In this document: one piece after another, positions 26,678 through 35,293 of the stretch | How positions within the stretch are numbered: the stretch's first letter is position 1 | How the letters are laid out: every line of letters begins with the position of its first letter | Source of the DNA: Burkholderiales bacterium | GTDB lineage: Bacteria; Pseudomonadota; Gammaproteobacteria; Burkholderiales; Nitrosomonadaceae | Assembly (NCBI GenBank): GCA_024235795.1 | Contig: JACKLR010000003.1 | Coordinates: 620,001-684,000 of the forward strand | DNA: 64,000 nt | Direction of reading: 5' to 3' | Position numbers and translations under genes: made by a program | Notes under the pieces: model-generated | The model's input: only the letters and a program-made list of their open reading frames with translations | Told to the model about the DNA's origin: nothing | Databases searched by the model: none

Positions 26678-27886
26678 CTATAGGCGTTCCAGCAGCAGCT
26701 GCCTGATTTCCGAGTCTTGTAACACAATAGGATTGGTTTTCATACTGCTGCCCCGCGAATTGGCCACCACTGTATCCAGCGCCGCTGCTTTCAGGCCGTA
26801 ATGCGACAAACGCGGCAGCTCGAGTTGCTGTGTCCATTCGGACAGCAGTTGTATCAACGCAGCATGCGCCGACGCTTCATCATGAAAATGTTTTTGACAC
26901 AATATCCCGGCTGCCTGCGCATATTTTGCCAATGCCTTGTTGCCGGGCTCCCTCCCCTGCATACTGTTAATGTTTATCGCTGTTGCAGATGCAACCAAAG
27001 TACCGCATACCACCCCATGCGGGATCGGATAAAATGCGCCCAGAGGCGATGCCAGCCCATGCACCGACCCGAGGCCTACTTGCGCCAGAGTAATCCCTGA
27101 GAGCAAGGCGGCATAAGCCATTTTTTCACGACATTGCACAATCTTCTCATCGGGTTGCACATTTTGCTGTACGCTGTGCCGATACAACGGAATCAGTGCC
27201 TCTCTTGCAGCGTGCAATCCACTGACCGCCAATGCATCTGTAAATGCATTGGATTTAAGCGATACATACGATTCCAGTAACTGGGTCAATGCATCCATAC
27301 CATTGGCGGCAATCACATTGGGTGGACAACCGCTCAACAGTTCCGGGTCGACAATGGCATATTCGGCGACCAGTTTCTCGTGACGGAAAGATTTTTTGAA
27401 TCCCTGCTCTCCTTGCACACTCAGCACAGCATTTTTGGTCGCTTCACTGCCGGTGCCCGCTGTTGTCGGTACCGCAATCAACGGTACCGCAGGCCCCTCA
27501 TAGGGTAATTCCGGTCCGACGCCTTCAAGGTAATCCATAACCGAGCGCTGCACTTTCAACAAACCCGCTATGGCCTTGGCCGCATCAAGCGCGCTGCCGC
27601 CACCAATTCCCACAACAACATCGAAAGAATGTCCCGAGTATGCCCTGACGGTATCATCGATTAACGCCGGAGAAGGCTCATCTGCAACGGTGCAATGAGA
27701 ATAACCGATCGACCTGAGCGTTAACGCGCTCAAGAACGATTGCCAACCTGGAATAGTGTTATACGAATGCGCGCCCGTCACTAACAAAATGTTCGATCCG
27801 TACCCCGCGACAATATCCGGTAATTTATCAAAGACACCCGAACCAAACTCGATTCGCGGCAATCTTGCAATGGAGAAATTAAGCAT
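26678..27886 (-). CDS. Iron-containing alcohol dehydrogenase family protein
   Basis: Group III dehydrogenase of 402 residues from the ATG at 27886. The NAD loop GIGGGSALDAAKAIAGL and TTAGTGSEAT are typical. At the metal site the family motif GxDALxHxxE reads GMDALTQLLE, so the second ligand His is Gln, and HGxAHPLG reads HGLASPLG; the final PHG is kept. The start codon overlaps the stop of the upstream monooxygenase gene (TGATG), so translation is coupled; the longer upstream in-frame start would overlap that gene heavily. Substrate is unknown; maleylacetate reductase-like or aldehyde reduction are possibilities. Confidence 0.85.
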   Translation of the reverse strand: MLNFSIARLPRIEFGSGVFDKLPDIVAGYGSNILLVTGAHSYNTIPGWQSFLSALTLRSIGYSHCTVADEPSPALIDDTVRAYSGHSFDVVVGIGGGSALDAAKAIAGLLKVQRSVMDYLEGVGPELPYEGPAVPLIAVPTTAGTGSEATKNAVLSVQGEQGFKKSFRHEKLVAEYAIVDPELLSGCPPNVIAANGMDALTQLLESYVSLKSNAFTDALAVSGLHAAREALIPLYRHSVQQNVQPDEKIVQCREKMAYAALLSGITLAQVGLGSVHGLASPLGAFYPIPHGVVCGTLVASATAININSMQGREPGNKALAKYAQAAGILCQKHFHDEASAHAALIQLLSEWTQQLELPRLSHYGLKAAALDTVVANSRGSSMKTNPIVLQDSEIRQLLLERL

Positions 27887-28188
27887 CAGACATTTACCAC
27901 AGGATATAATCCCTGAAATACAACACCCTGGCGCGGCGCGGCCATCCAGTCGGCCACGGTTTCTCGCCACGCAAGATAGTGTGCGGTTTCTTTATGGGCC
28001 GCAGCGTCCTGTTGTGTTTTGTAGGCTTCGTAGAGCACAAATTTTGTCGGCTCGTCAGTTGACTGCAAAATATCAAAGCGCATATTGCCCGATTCCTGAA
28101 CAGAACCCTCGTGGTTTAACCGGCAGGCCTCTTTGAACGCTTCTACATAATCCGGCTTAACTGAAACATGCACAATGGTTACATACAT
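27886..28188 (-). CDS. Antibiotic biosynthesis monooxygenase (ABM) domain protein
   Basis: A 100-residue protein of the dimeric ferredoxin-like fold, similar to LsrG and YgiN (quinol monooxygenase): TIVHVSVKPDYVEAFKEAC at the start, FDILQSTDEPTKFVLYEAY and HKETAHYLAWRE. A strong AGGAGG precedes the ATG. It is the first gene of a two-gene operon with the iron-type dehydrogenase. The pairing suggests a small oxidation or reduction pathway for a quinone, aldehyde or autoinducer-like compound (inference). Confidence 0.88.
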   Translation of the reverse strand: MYVTIVHVSVKPDYVEAFKEACRLNHEGSVQESGNMRFDILQSTDEPTKFVLYEAYKTQQDAAAHKETAHYLAWRETVADWMAAPRQGVVFQGLYPVVNV

Positions 28189-28369
28189 TATCGTTCCTCC
28201 TCGAGTTTACTGGTTTATTAACGTTCACACCTCATGCCGGCAAAGCATACCATCAAACAGAGCAGTTGTTGGATGACCTAGAATATAGTAAAAAGAGGTA
28301 TGGGTATTCATTTGACTAATCATCGTTTATTTACAACCCACGCCCAGCAGGCTGGGTGCCGCTATAAAA

Positions 28370-28747
28370 ATGGCCATCATTCGTATTAAAAATCTGTTGC
28401 TACGCACGTATATCGGCTTTAACGATGAAGAGATCGACAAGATGCAGGATGTCGTTATTAATCTGATGATTGATGTCGATCTGAACCTGGCGATTAAAAA
28501 TGATTCAGTAGACAACTCGTATAATTACAAAACTATTACAAAAAATATCATTGCGCTGGTTCAGGGGCAAAAATTCAAGATGCTGGAAAAATTAACGCAA
28601 TCTATCCTGAATGAAATCATGAAAAACAAAAAAGTCCGTTTTGCCAGAGTAGAAGTCGACAAACCGCATGCACTGCGTTTCGCCGAATCGGTCTCGGTTG
28701 AACTGGAAGCGACACGCGATGACATGCCGGCAAGTGTAAACCGATGA
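28370..28747 (+). CDS. folX: Dihydroneopterin triphosphate 2'-epimerase FolX
   Basis: FolX epimerises dihydroneopterin triphosphate to dihydromonapterin triphosphate. The 125-residue protein matches E. coli FolX in order: IIRIKNLLLRTYIGFNDEEI, QDVVINLMID, YNYKTITKNII, LLEKLTQSIL and VEVDKPHALRFAESV. It is thus distinct from the true folB at 25.3 kb. Its stop overlaps the next gene by 4 bp (ATGA). Confidence 0.9.
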   Translation: MAIIRIKNLLLRTYIGFNDEEIDKMQDVVINLMIDVDLNLAIKNDSVDNSYNYKTITKNIIALVQGQKFKMLEKLTQSILNEIMKNKKVRFARVEVDKPHALRFAESVSVELEATRDDMPASVNR

Positions 28748-29124
28748 AGAACGATACAAATGAATGCATCATCGGCATCGGATCCAACATCAATCCCGAA
28801 AAAAATGTCGAAGCAGCCCTTACAATTTTGAAGCAGGAAGTCGATGTCAGCAAAACATCGACATGGGTCAAAACCGCACCGATCGGCATTGTCAGTCAAA
28901 ATGATTTTGTTAACGGTGCCGTGAAAGTCCACACCACCATGTCACGAAAAGAATTCAAAAATTATTTAAAAAATCTTGAAAACAGAATGGGCCGAGATCG
29001 TTCGCTTCCTAAATTCGGCCCAAGAGTCATTGATCTGGACATCATCGTCTGGAACAATAAAATTGTCGACAATGACTATTATACGCGGGACTTTGTCAGA
29101 AACTCGGTTGATGAATTGAGATAA
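28744..29124 (+). CDS. Short FolK-like pterin pyrophosphokinase
   Basis: A 126-residue protein of the 6-hydroxymethyl-dihydropterin pyrophosphokinase (HPPK) fold: IIGIGSNINPEKN at the start, FVNGAVKV, and the metal/catalytic segment GPRVIDLDIIVW with both aspartates. It is about 30-40 residues shorter than typical FolK and lacks the C-terminal segment with the R.FVL.PL.DIAP signature. Translationally coupled to folX. It may act on a monapterin-type pterin or be a specialised paralog (inference); a canonical folK could lie elsewhere. Confidence 0.75.
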   Translation: MKNDTNECIIGIGSNINPEKNVEAALTILKQEVDVSKTSTWVKTAPIGIVSQNDFVNGAVKVHTTMSRKEFKNYLKNLENRMGRDRSLPKFGPRVIDLDIIVWNNKIVDNDYYTRDFVRNSVDELR

Positions 29125-29344
29125 CACTTAAAACAAGCAACATTCTAAAATATAGCCCGACCCATCAATTTTATTAATCCTTTTGGATCCAACGTCCAGC
29201 CTCTGTTATTTGGGTTTTTACCGAACCCTTTCTGTTTCAAAACAATTGACCCCAATCGCTTTCCTGCGCACCTTGCTAACAGTGAAAACGTTCTTATATT
29301 ATAAATGCCTTCAACCTATAAAATTTTCGAAAAAGGAGATATCA

Positions 29345-29794
29345 ATGCCGATCAGCGAACTATGTAATCGGGAAGTCGTTGTCATCCAAAAAGACGAACC
29401 TGTACTCGAGGCCGCCCGGCTGATGCGTCAGCACCATGTCGGCGATGTGATTATCGTTGAAGAACAAAGTGGCATCAAAAAGCCCATCGGAATTGTAACC
29501 GACAGGGATATTGTTGTAGAAATTATGGCGACGGAACTTGACCCTGCAGTCATTACCGTCGGTGATATCACAGTACCCAAACTTGTGACTGTTCAGGAAA
29601 ACACGGGAATTTTCGACGTCATTCAATACATGCGACGCAAGGCAGTCAGGCGCTCGCCCGTCATTGATGACCGCGGTGAATTAATAGGTATTATTACTTT
29701 AGATGACCTTTTGCAATTATTGGCCGAAGAATTATCCGAACTTGCCACACTAGCAAAACGCGAAATAGAAAAAGAAATTAAACAACGACCCTAA
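29345..29794 (+). CDS. CBS-pair domain protein
   Basis: A 149-residue protein with two CBS domains (about 7-65 and 75-130) and a short charged C-terminal helix. CBS pairs usually bind adenosine nucleotides and regulate partner proteins. GDVIIVEE, KPIGIVTDRDIVV and GELIGIITLDDLL are the characteristic strands. I use the ATG at 29345, with AAGGAG 8 bp upstream; the upstream extension of the frame is not protein-like. A terminator follows. Confidence 0.9.
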   Translation: MPISELCNREVVVIQKDEPVLEAARLMRQHHVGDVIIVEEQSGIKKPIGIVTDRDIVVEIMATELDPAVITVGDITVPKLVTVQENTGIFDVIQYMRRKAVRRSPVIDDRGELIGIITLDDLLQLLAEELSELATLAKREIEKEIKQRP

Positions 29795-29801
29795 TAAACA
29801 C

Positions 29802-29827
29802 AATTCAGTGCATCACTGAATTTTCAT
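29802..29827 (+). terminator. Intrinsic terminator after the CBS gene
   Basis: AATTCAGTG (29802-29810) pairs with CACTGAATT (29814-29822), loop of three, followed by TTCATTTC. Confidence 0.7.
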
Positions 29828-29965
29828 TTCTGATTAATCATAAAAATACCGTGAGTTGATTGACAGGTTTATTTATGTCATAGTCGGGCTGTCTTGGCAG
29901 AGAATTACTGAGTTAATATCCCTTTCTTTTAAAACAAGGCGCTCATTTCCAGAGGGGAGCATTTT

Positions 29966-30589
29966 ATGAAAAACAGCAACTATACAAAATTAACTAACGC
30001 AAGTATTGCAAGCTTGGTCCTGGCAATAATGGGGTGTGCATCAAGCGGCGGTGGCAGTAATGTTCTCGGAACTGTCGATAGCGGACTGTCCTCGGTTGAA
30101 CAATCGGCACAGGCTGGTCGCCAGGCCATTGCAACCGGCACAGCCGCGGCGTCAGGTATGTCCGATATGACGGGTGCAGCGACTGGCCAGATTGGTTTAG
30201 TGGATATTCTTACCCAGCAATTGGGCATATCACAACACCAAGCTTTGGGGGGCGCAGGTGCAATCTTCCAGACTGCTCAGACAGGGATGGATCCACAAGC
30301 CTTTTCTACGTTGTCCCAATCAGTACCTGGAATCACAGAAATGCTAAATGCTGCCCCGGTTGTTTCAAATCCGCTGGGAGGCATGGGCATGGGCAGCGGC
30401 GTATCCTCACTGCTGGGCGGTACGGGTAGCACGCTAAACAGTGCAGCGTCTCTTGCCGCTTCATTTCAACAGTTAAACCTGTCACCAGACATGGTCGGCC
30501 AGTTTATTCCGATTGTTACAAATTACGTACAAAACACCAGCGGACAAGTTTCGGCCAATCTACTGCGCTCTGTGCTAGGCGCACCATAA
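29966..30589 (+). CDS. DUF2780-type lipoprotein
   Basis: A 207-residue exported protein with a lipoprotein signal (lipobox MGC at about residue 23), a low-complexity Ser/Gly/Ala region and a C-terminal helical domain with LVDILTQQLGISQHQALGGAGAIF and LNLSPDMVGQFIPIVTNYV, matching DUF2780. Members occur in many gammaproteobacteria and betaproteobacteria; function unknown. It converges on the DUF748 gene with a strong bidirectional hairpin between. Confidence 0.8.
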   Translation: MKNSNYTKLTNASIASLVLAIMGCASSGGGSNVLGTVDSGLSSVEQSAQAGRQAIATGTAAASGMSDMTGAATGQIGLVDILTQQLGISQHQALGGAGAIFQTAQTGMDPQAFSTLSQSVPGITEMLNAAPVVSNPLGGMGMGSGVSSLLGGTGSTLNSAASLAASFQQLNLSPDMVGQFIPIVTNYVQNTSGQVSANLLRSVLGAP

Positions 30590-30627
30590 CAGGACTCATA
30601 ATAGGATACATAAAAAAACTGAACAAA

Positions 30628-30653
30628 TGGGAAAACAGGTGTCTGTTTTCCCA
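30628..30653. terminator. Bidirectional intrinsic terminator
   Basis: TGGGAAAACAG (30628-30638) and CTGTTTTCCCA (30643-30653) form a perfect 11-bp stem with a 4-nt loop. On the minus side a T-rich stretch (30611-30617) follows. It separates two converging genes. Confidence 0.8.
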
Positions 30654-30672
30654 ATCAAAGGTGCGCTGAATT

Positions 30673-33600
30673 TTATTTCAATTTAAACTCTACGCGTTGA
30701 CCTTCTCTGTCATCGTCTTGTTCAATTTTTTGAAAACCCAGAACAAACAACCGGTCGCCGGAAATCTCTCCTTTCTCCAGTAACCAGTTTTGCGCCGCAA
30801 CAGCCCGATCTTCCGCCAGATCTTGCATATCATCATCGCTAACCTCAATATGCGCCAACAATAGCTGCTCCATTTCGGCATCGGGCAGACTCTTGGTCAA
30901 ACCCAAAAAGTTGGTTGGTTTCTCAAAATCTGCTGCTTTGTACACGGTCTCCAGGTATTCGCTGTATTCATCCGGTGTCAATTTAACATCTGCAAGCGAT
31001 CCACCTGTTTTGCCTTTCTTTGCATCTGCTGTAAGCTTTTGCGCCTTAACTTGACGATTTAGAATGACATGCTTCAATCCCTCATGATCCTCGACACGAT
31101 CGACATGACCGGCAATTTCAAGACGCAATGCAGGACGATCCTTGAGCACTTCGGATAAGCTTTGTAAACGACTTTCTGCCTCTGCCTCGATAACAGCCGA
31201 ACCCGGAGAAAAGGTAATTTCAGACAACTCTTCACCATCTCCGAGCATTGATCCAAGCAACGCAAATGGCGCAGTTACAGCCCGGGTAATAAGATTAATA
31301 AATGCATCCAGAATAATGCTCCCAAGACTAAACTGGGGATCATCGATTGAACCCTTGACCGGCAGATGAATATCAATTTCACCCTTGCGGTTTTTAAGCA
31401 AGGCTATGGCCAGTTCCAGTGGCACTGACACCGCTTCCTCACTTTCAACACGCTCACCAAGCGTAAATTGATCCAAAAAAACGTTATTTTCGGCAGTTAA
31501 CGCGCCCTGCTCGACATGATAATGAACATCAACAGACAACTTACCCTTTTCAATAGCGTAACCGACATATTTGCCAGAATAGGGGCTGAATGGCGGCAAA
31601 TCGATTTCCCTCGCCTTTGCGACGATGTCCAGCAGCAAATCCGGGCCAAATGGCTCAATGCTGCCACGAATTTCCAACGGTGCCGTTCTGTCAATTGCGC
31701 CTTTGATATCAATTGACCCTGATCGCTTTGAATGAATGGGTCCAATCTGTCCAGCAAGGTCAGTCAAATTTGCATGATAATTTGGTTTTATAAAACGATC
31801 ATGAAAATCGACATTGCCCTGTTGTAAAATTATTTTACCGATAATCAATGGCATAGGTTCGCTTTCTGCTTTTTTATCAACCGCGTCTTCAACCTCTTCG
31901 ACAGATACCATTTCATCCTGACGTACAATCTGCTTAAGATTCAGCTCCCCATTCGGTAACAACACTACACGTGCAAATAAATTGCCCAACTTTACGGTAT
32001 CAATATTGATATTCAGCGGGTCGTTGACAAAATCCAGTCCGTTGATATCAAGATTTTTCCAGCGCAGCAGATCTCTGGAACGCTTCTGATCAAGGATATT
32101 GAAGTTACCCAGTTGGCCCTCTCCGTTGACAGCCACCTTGAGTGGCTCTCCATCGGCCTTAACCGTACCCTGAAAAGAAATATCGCCACTAGTCAGCAAT
32201 ACATTAAACGCATCACCTGCCCACCCCTGCAACGAAACCAGATCTATCGCTTTCAGATTTAGATTCAAATCGGTCACGAGTGGCGACCATGCCAGCAAGC
32301 CACTGACTTCAAGAATGCCACGCTGATTGACTTGCGCTGACAGCTTCAGATCAAGTGGACTCACACCACTCACGTCGATATTCTCAACGGTTAAATCCAA
32401 AGGACTGATGATCATTGGCGCAACATCTGCCAGCGCTAGATCTGCATAGCGTATAGCAGCATCATTAAGCCTGAACTGTTTGACCTGAACAACCCATGAT
32501 GGTGCTTCACCATTTGAAGGTTCTGGTTCTGGTTCTGGTTCTGGTTTTATTTCAAGCTGTGCGGCATGCGTCAACCAGTCCTCATACGATGGTTTTTTGT
32601 TTGGAACCGGAATAGATGATGCCGCAATCTGTGTCGTTTCGGGTTGCTTTTTCAGGCTTTCTGCGATTTGTAGCCATTCTTCATAGTCTTCACGAGACGG
32701 TTTCGTGCCTGGCCTTGGGATAGTTGCAGCACGCGCGTCAGGCTTGGCAGCGATTGGAATAATCGTATCTGCGGGAGTGAAAAAATATGTCAAATCTATG
32801 TTGCCGTCTTTTTCACGATTAATGATAGTATTTAAGCCATCTATCGCTACTGTTTTCAAAACAACCTGTTTACCCTTTAAATCAATCATCAAGTTGTCGA
32901 CAGCAAGTTTCGGCAATGAAACGACTGCTTCCTGTTGATCTGCGGGCGATAACAATGGTAATACAGTAATATCGTTCAGGCCCAGTACCAGATGAGAACG
33001 TTTCTGGCCGGTCAAATCAAACTGGTCCAAATCAAGACGAAGATTTCCTAAGTCAAAGCGATAAGGGGCTTGCACAGATTCGTTGCGAACGGCAACACGT
33101 TTCAACTCAGTTTCACCAGATAATGTTATCGCTGGCACGTCATCTCTGAATTGCGTAAACGCCAAAGACAGGTTGCTGCTGATATAACCTGACATTAAAC
33201 TGATTCCGGGCGGAAACGGCACATATTCATCAATATTTGTTAAATCAATGTCATCAAAACTGAGCATCAGCGTCGCTTCACGTTCATCTGTGAAAGGCCG
33301 CAGCTTGCCTTCCAATGAAAACGGCGCGCCATTCACTTTGGCATTGAAATGCGGCTCAATCCAGTTGGCCTTCACTTTGTCCAGATTCGCGACAAAAGGT
33401 ATAGCAAAGTTTATTTCAGATATTTCCTGATGATTCTGCTTATAATGATCCACCCATGCTAGATGACCATTTCTCAGCATGATATTGCTGACTGAAAAGC
33501 GTGCTGCCGTCTCATCTTCATCCTCTGAAGGCCGAGAGAATTTCTCAATCAGGTCGGAAATATTAAACTGGTGCTCGCTCTCTCTCGCCAACCGGACGTG

Positions 33601-33975
33601 CAACGTATCCAATGTTACTGTACTGATCACTGGCGCTCTCCGGGTTATCGATTCCGAGCTGATATCGATATGTAGCTTGTCAAGCGAAACGAACGTTTCT
33701 GCTGCGTCGATACTGCCATTTTTCTCGCCGATACGAAAACCAATGACAGATAGTTCCAGTGTATACGGTTTGACTTCGATCGCCTGCACACTTACCGGAC
33801 GATCGAGCAATTCGGACAAGCGTAATTCCAGTTGTGATTTTGCATAACCGGGAAGCCAGTAATACCCCAGCAATCCAAACAGGGCAGTCAATACCACAAG
33901 AACAGCCAGACTGATACCTAAACGTTTTAATGTTTTGGAACGCGTGCCTGTAGTCCTAGTTTGTAACTGATTCAT
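30673..33975 (-). CDS. DUF748 / AsmA-like envelope protein with OmpA-like C-terminus
   Basis: A very large (1100-residue) protein with an N-terminal membrane anchor (about residues 20-45) and a long beta-rich periplasmic region of the DUF748/AsmA-like class, thought to form bridge-like tubes for lipid transport across the periplasm. A Pro-Glu repeat (PEPEPEPEP near residue 480) and two KKPSYEDW / KPSREDYEEW-type repeats separate two halves. The C-terminal 150 residues resemble an OmpA-like fold (ITFSPGSAVIEAEAESRLQSL, then LRLEIAGHVD). Monocistronic. Confidence 0.85.
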   Translation of the reverse strand: MNQLQTRTTGTRSKTLKRLGISLAVLVVLTALFGLLGYYWLPGYAKSQLELRLSELLDRPVSVQAIEVKPYTLELSVIGFRIGEKNGSIDAAETFVSLDKLHIDISSESITRRAPVISTVTLDTLHVRLARESEHQFNISDLIEKFSRPSEDEDETAARFSVSNIMLRNGHLAWVDHYKQNHQEISEINFAIPFVANLDKVKANWIEPHFNAKVNGAPFSLEGKLRPFTDEREATLMLSFDDIDLTNIDEYVPFPPGISLMSGYISSNLSLAFTQFRDDVPAITLSGETELKRVAVRNESVQAPYRFDLGNLRLDLDQFDLTGQKRSHLVLGLNDITVLPLLSPADQQEAVVSLPKLAVDNLMIDLKGKQVVLKTVAIDGLNTIINREKDGNIDLTYFFTPADTIIPIAAKPDARAATIPRPGTKPSREDYEEWLQIAESLKKQPETTQIAASSIPVPNKKPSYEDWLTHAAQLEIKPEPEPEPEPSNGEAPSWVVQVKQFRLNDAAIRYADLALADVAPMIISPLDLTVENIDVSGVSPLDLKLSAQVNQRGILEVSGLLAWSPLVTDLNLNLKAIDLVSLQGWAGDAFNVLLTSGDISFQGTVKADGEPLKVAVNGEGQLGNFNILDQKRSRDLLRWKNLDINGLDFVNDPLNINIDTVKLGNLFARVVLLPNGELNLKQIVRQDEMVSVEEVEDAVDKKAESEPMPLIIGKIILQQGNVDFHDRFIKPNYHANLTDLAGQIGPIHSKRSGSIDIKGAIDRTAPLEIRGSIEPFGPDLLLDIVAKAREIDLPPFSPYSGKYVGYAIEKGKLSVDVHYHVEQGALTAENNVFLDQFTLGERVESEEAVSVPLELAIALLKNRKGEIDIHLPVKGSIDDPQFSLGSIILDAFINLITRAVTAPFALLGSMLGDGEELSEITFSPGSAVIEAEAESRLQSLSEVLKDRPALRLEIAGHVDRVEDHEGLKHVILNRQVKAQKLTADAKKGKTGGSLADVKLTPDEYSEYLETVYKAADFEKPTNFLGLTKSLPDAEMEQLLLAHIEVSDDDMQDLAEDRAVAAQNWLLEKGEISGDRLFVLGFQKIEQDDDREGQRVEFKLK

Positions 33976-34109
33976 GACATATCCTTTTCTGGCTTAACGT
34001 ATAAAAAAAGATATTTATATCCCATGTGCATAATCTTAAGACCATAGATCGTAAGCTTGTCCGGAGTCACATGAATAACCGAGCAATTAATTAATAAAAC
34101 TGCAAAAAA

Positions 34110-34580
34110 TCAATAATGCGAACCGTCCTGTATACCGATTAATTCGACATCAAAAATCAGCGTGGCATTAGGCGGAATTACGCCACCCGCACCACGTGTA
34201 CCATAAGCCATTGACGATGGAATAATAAGCGTACGCTCTCCGCCTACTTTCATGCCTCTCACACCATGATCCCACCCTTTAATCACTCTACCAGCACCGA
34301 GCATAAAAGAAAAATGTGCTTTTCGGTCATGTGAGCTATCGAATTTTCTTCCCTTATTATCCGGTGCATTGTCATCATAAAGCCATCCGGTGTAGTGCAC
34401 ATTAACAGTCTTTCCGATAACCGCTTCTTCACCCTCACCCACTTTCCGGTCAATTTTTTCGAACTGCATCTCCGCTTCTGCTGCCTGCACTTGCTCAGAA
34501 AAGGCAGTATGGGCTAGAAAAAACACCAACAGCGTAATTACAATACCATTTGAATTCAAAAGATTTTTAATTATAAACAT
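34110..34580 (-). CDS. FKBP-type peptidyl-prolyl isomerase, exported
   Basis: A single FKBP domain (about residues 45-155) after an N-terminal signal segment. VNVHYTGWLYD, FDSS, FMLGAGRVIKGWDHGVRGMKVGGERTL and IPPNATLIFDVELI are the family strands with the aromatic active site. I use the ATG at 34580 (MFIIKNLL) with GAGG upstream; the longer frame start adds a polar stretch before the signal peptide. It probably assists folding in the periplasm. Confidence 0.9.
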   Translation of the reverse strand: MFIIKNLLNSNGIVITLLVFFLAHTAFSEQVQAAEAEMQFEKIDRKVGEGEEAVIGKTVNVHYTGWLYDDNAPDNKGRKFDSSHDRKAHFSFMLGAGRVIKGWDHGVRGMKVGGERTLIIPSSMAYGTRGAGGVIPPNATLIFDVELIGIQDGSHY

Positions 34581-34717
34581 TACTTGCCTCAAAAAATTAA
34601 TGAAACTTTGATCTAAGCCTATACTCTCATGTATCATACCCTAACATGAATTCATACTTTGAGCCGAATCCTTTTTTAATCCTTTTCTTTTTGGTCGTTT
34701 TATAGACACTAGAGACT

Positions 34718-35167
34718 ATGCAGTTATCCGAACATAATGAAATAAGTCCTGACAGGCAGGAATTTCTCAACTCACAGGGAGCAAGTCTTTTATGCCTGCA
34801 TCATTCACCAGTGATTCGCAGCCTCTATCTTGGCGCAGGGTGTACTGCACTCATGCTTGGCGCACTGGGCGTTATACTGCCGATCCTGCCAACAACGCCT
34901 TTTGTGCTTCTGGCTGCCGCCTGTTTTGCAAGGGGCTCCGAGCGTTTTCATAATAAATTGATGACCAATCGCTATACCGGGCCTATCATCCTTGAATGGC
35001 GCCTGCACCGGAGCATACCCCGTAAAGCCAAGCGCCTTGCCTATATCATGACCGCCTTGTCCTTCAGCATATCAATTCTGATTGTCCCTGAAATGTGGCA
35101 AAAGATAATGCTCGCAACCATTGCCTGCATACTGACTTTTTTTCTGGCGCGCATACCTGTCCGGTAA
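34718..35167 (+). CDS. YbaN family (DUF454) inner-membrane protein
   Basis: A 149-residue protein with an N-terminal polar extension (about 30 residues) and three or four membrane segments. LGALGVILPILPTTPFVLLAAACFARGS is the DUF454 signature. Function unknown; E. coli YbaN is the model member. It lies upstream of the Mrp antiporter operon in the same orientation, 126 bp away. Confidence 0.88.
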   Translation: MQLSEHNEISPDRQEFLNSQGASLLCLHHSPVIRSLYLGAGCTALMLGALGVILPILPTTPFVLLAAACFARGSERFHNKLMTNRYTGPIILEWRLHRSIPRKAKRLAYIMTALSFSISILIVPEMWQKIMLATIACILTFFLARIPVR

Positions 35168-35293
35168 TCGCTTATTGCGAAAACAATAAAAACGGCGGAC
35201 TCTTTTCTGCAAAAAATATTACGATTCCTTTTTTTAAATCGAAGAGATCGCCTACAATATAGCCTTTTTGCTTTTCAGTCTTAATTTCTGGGT

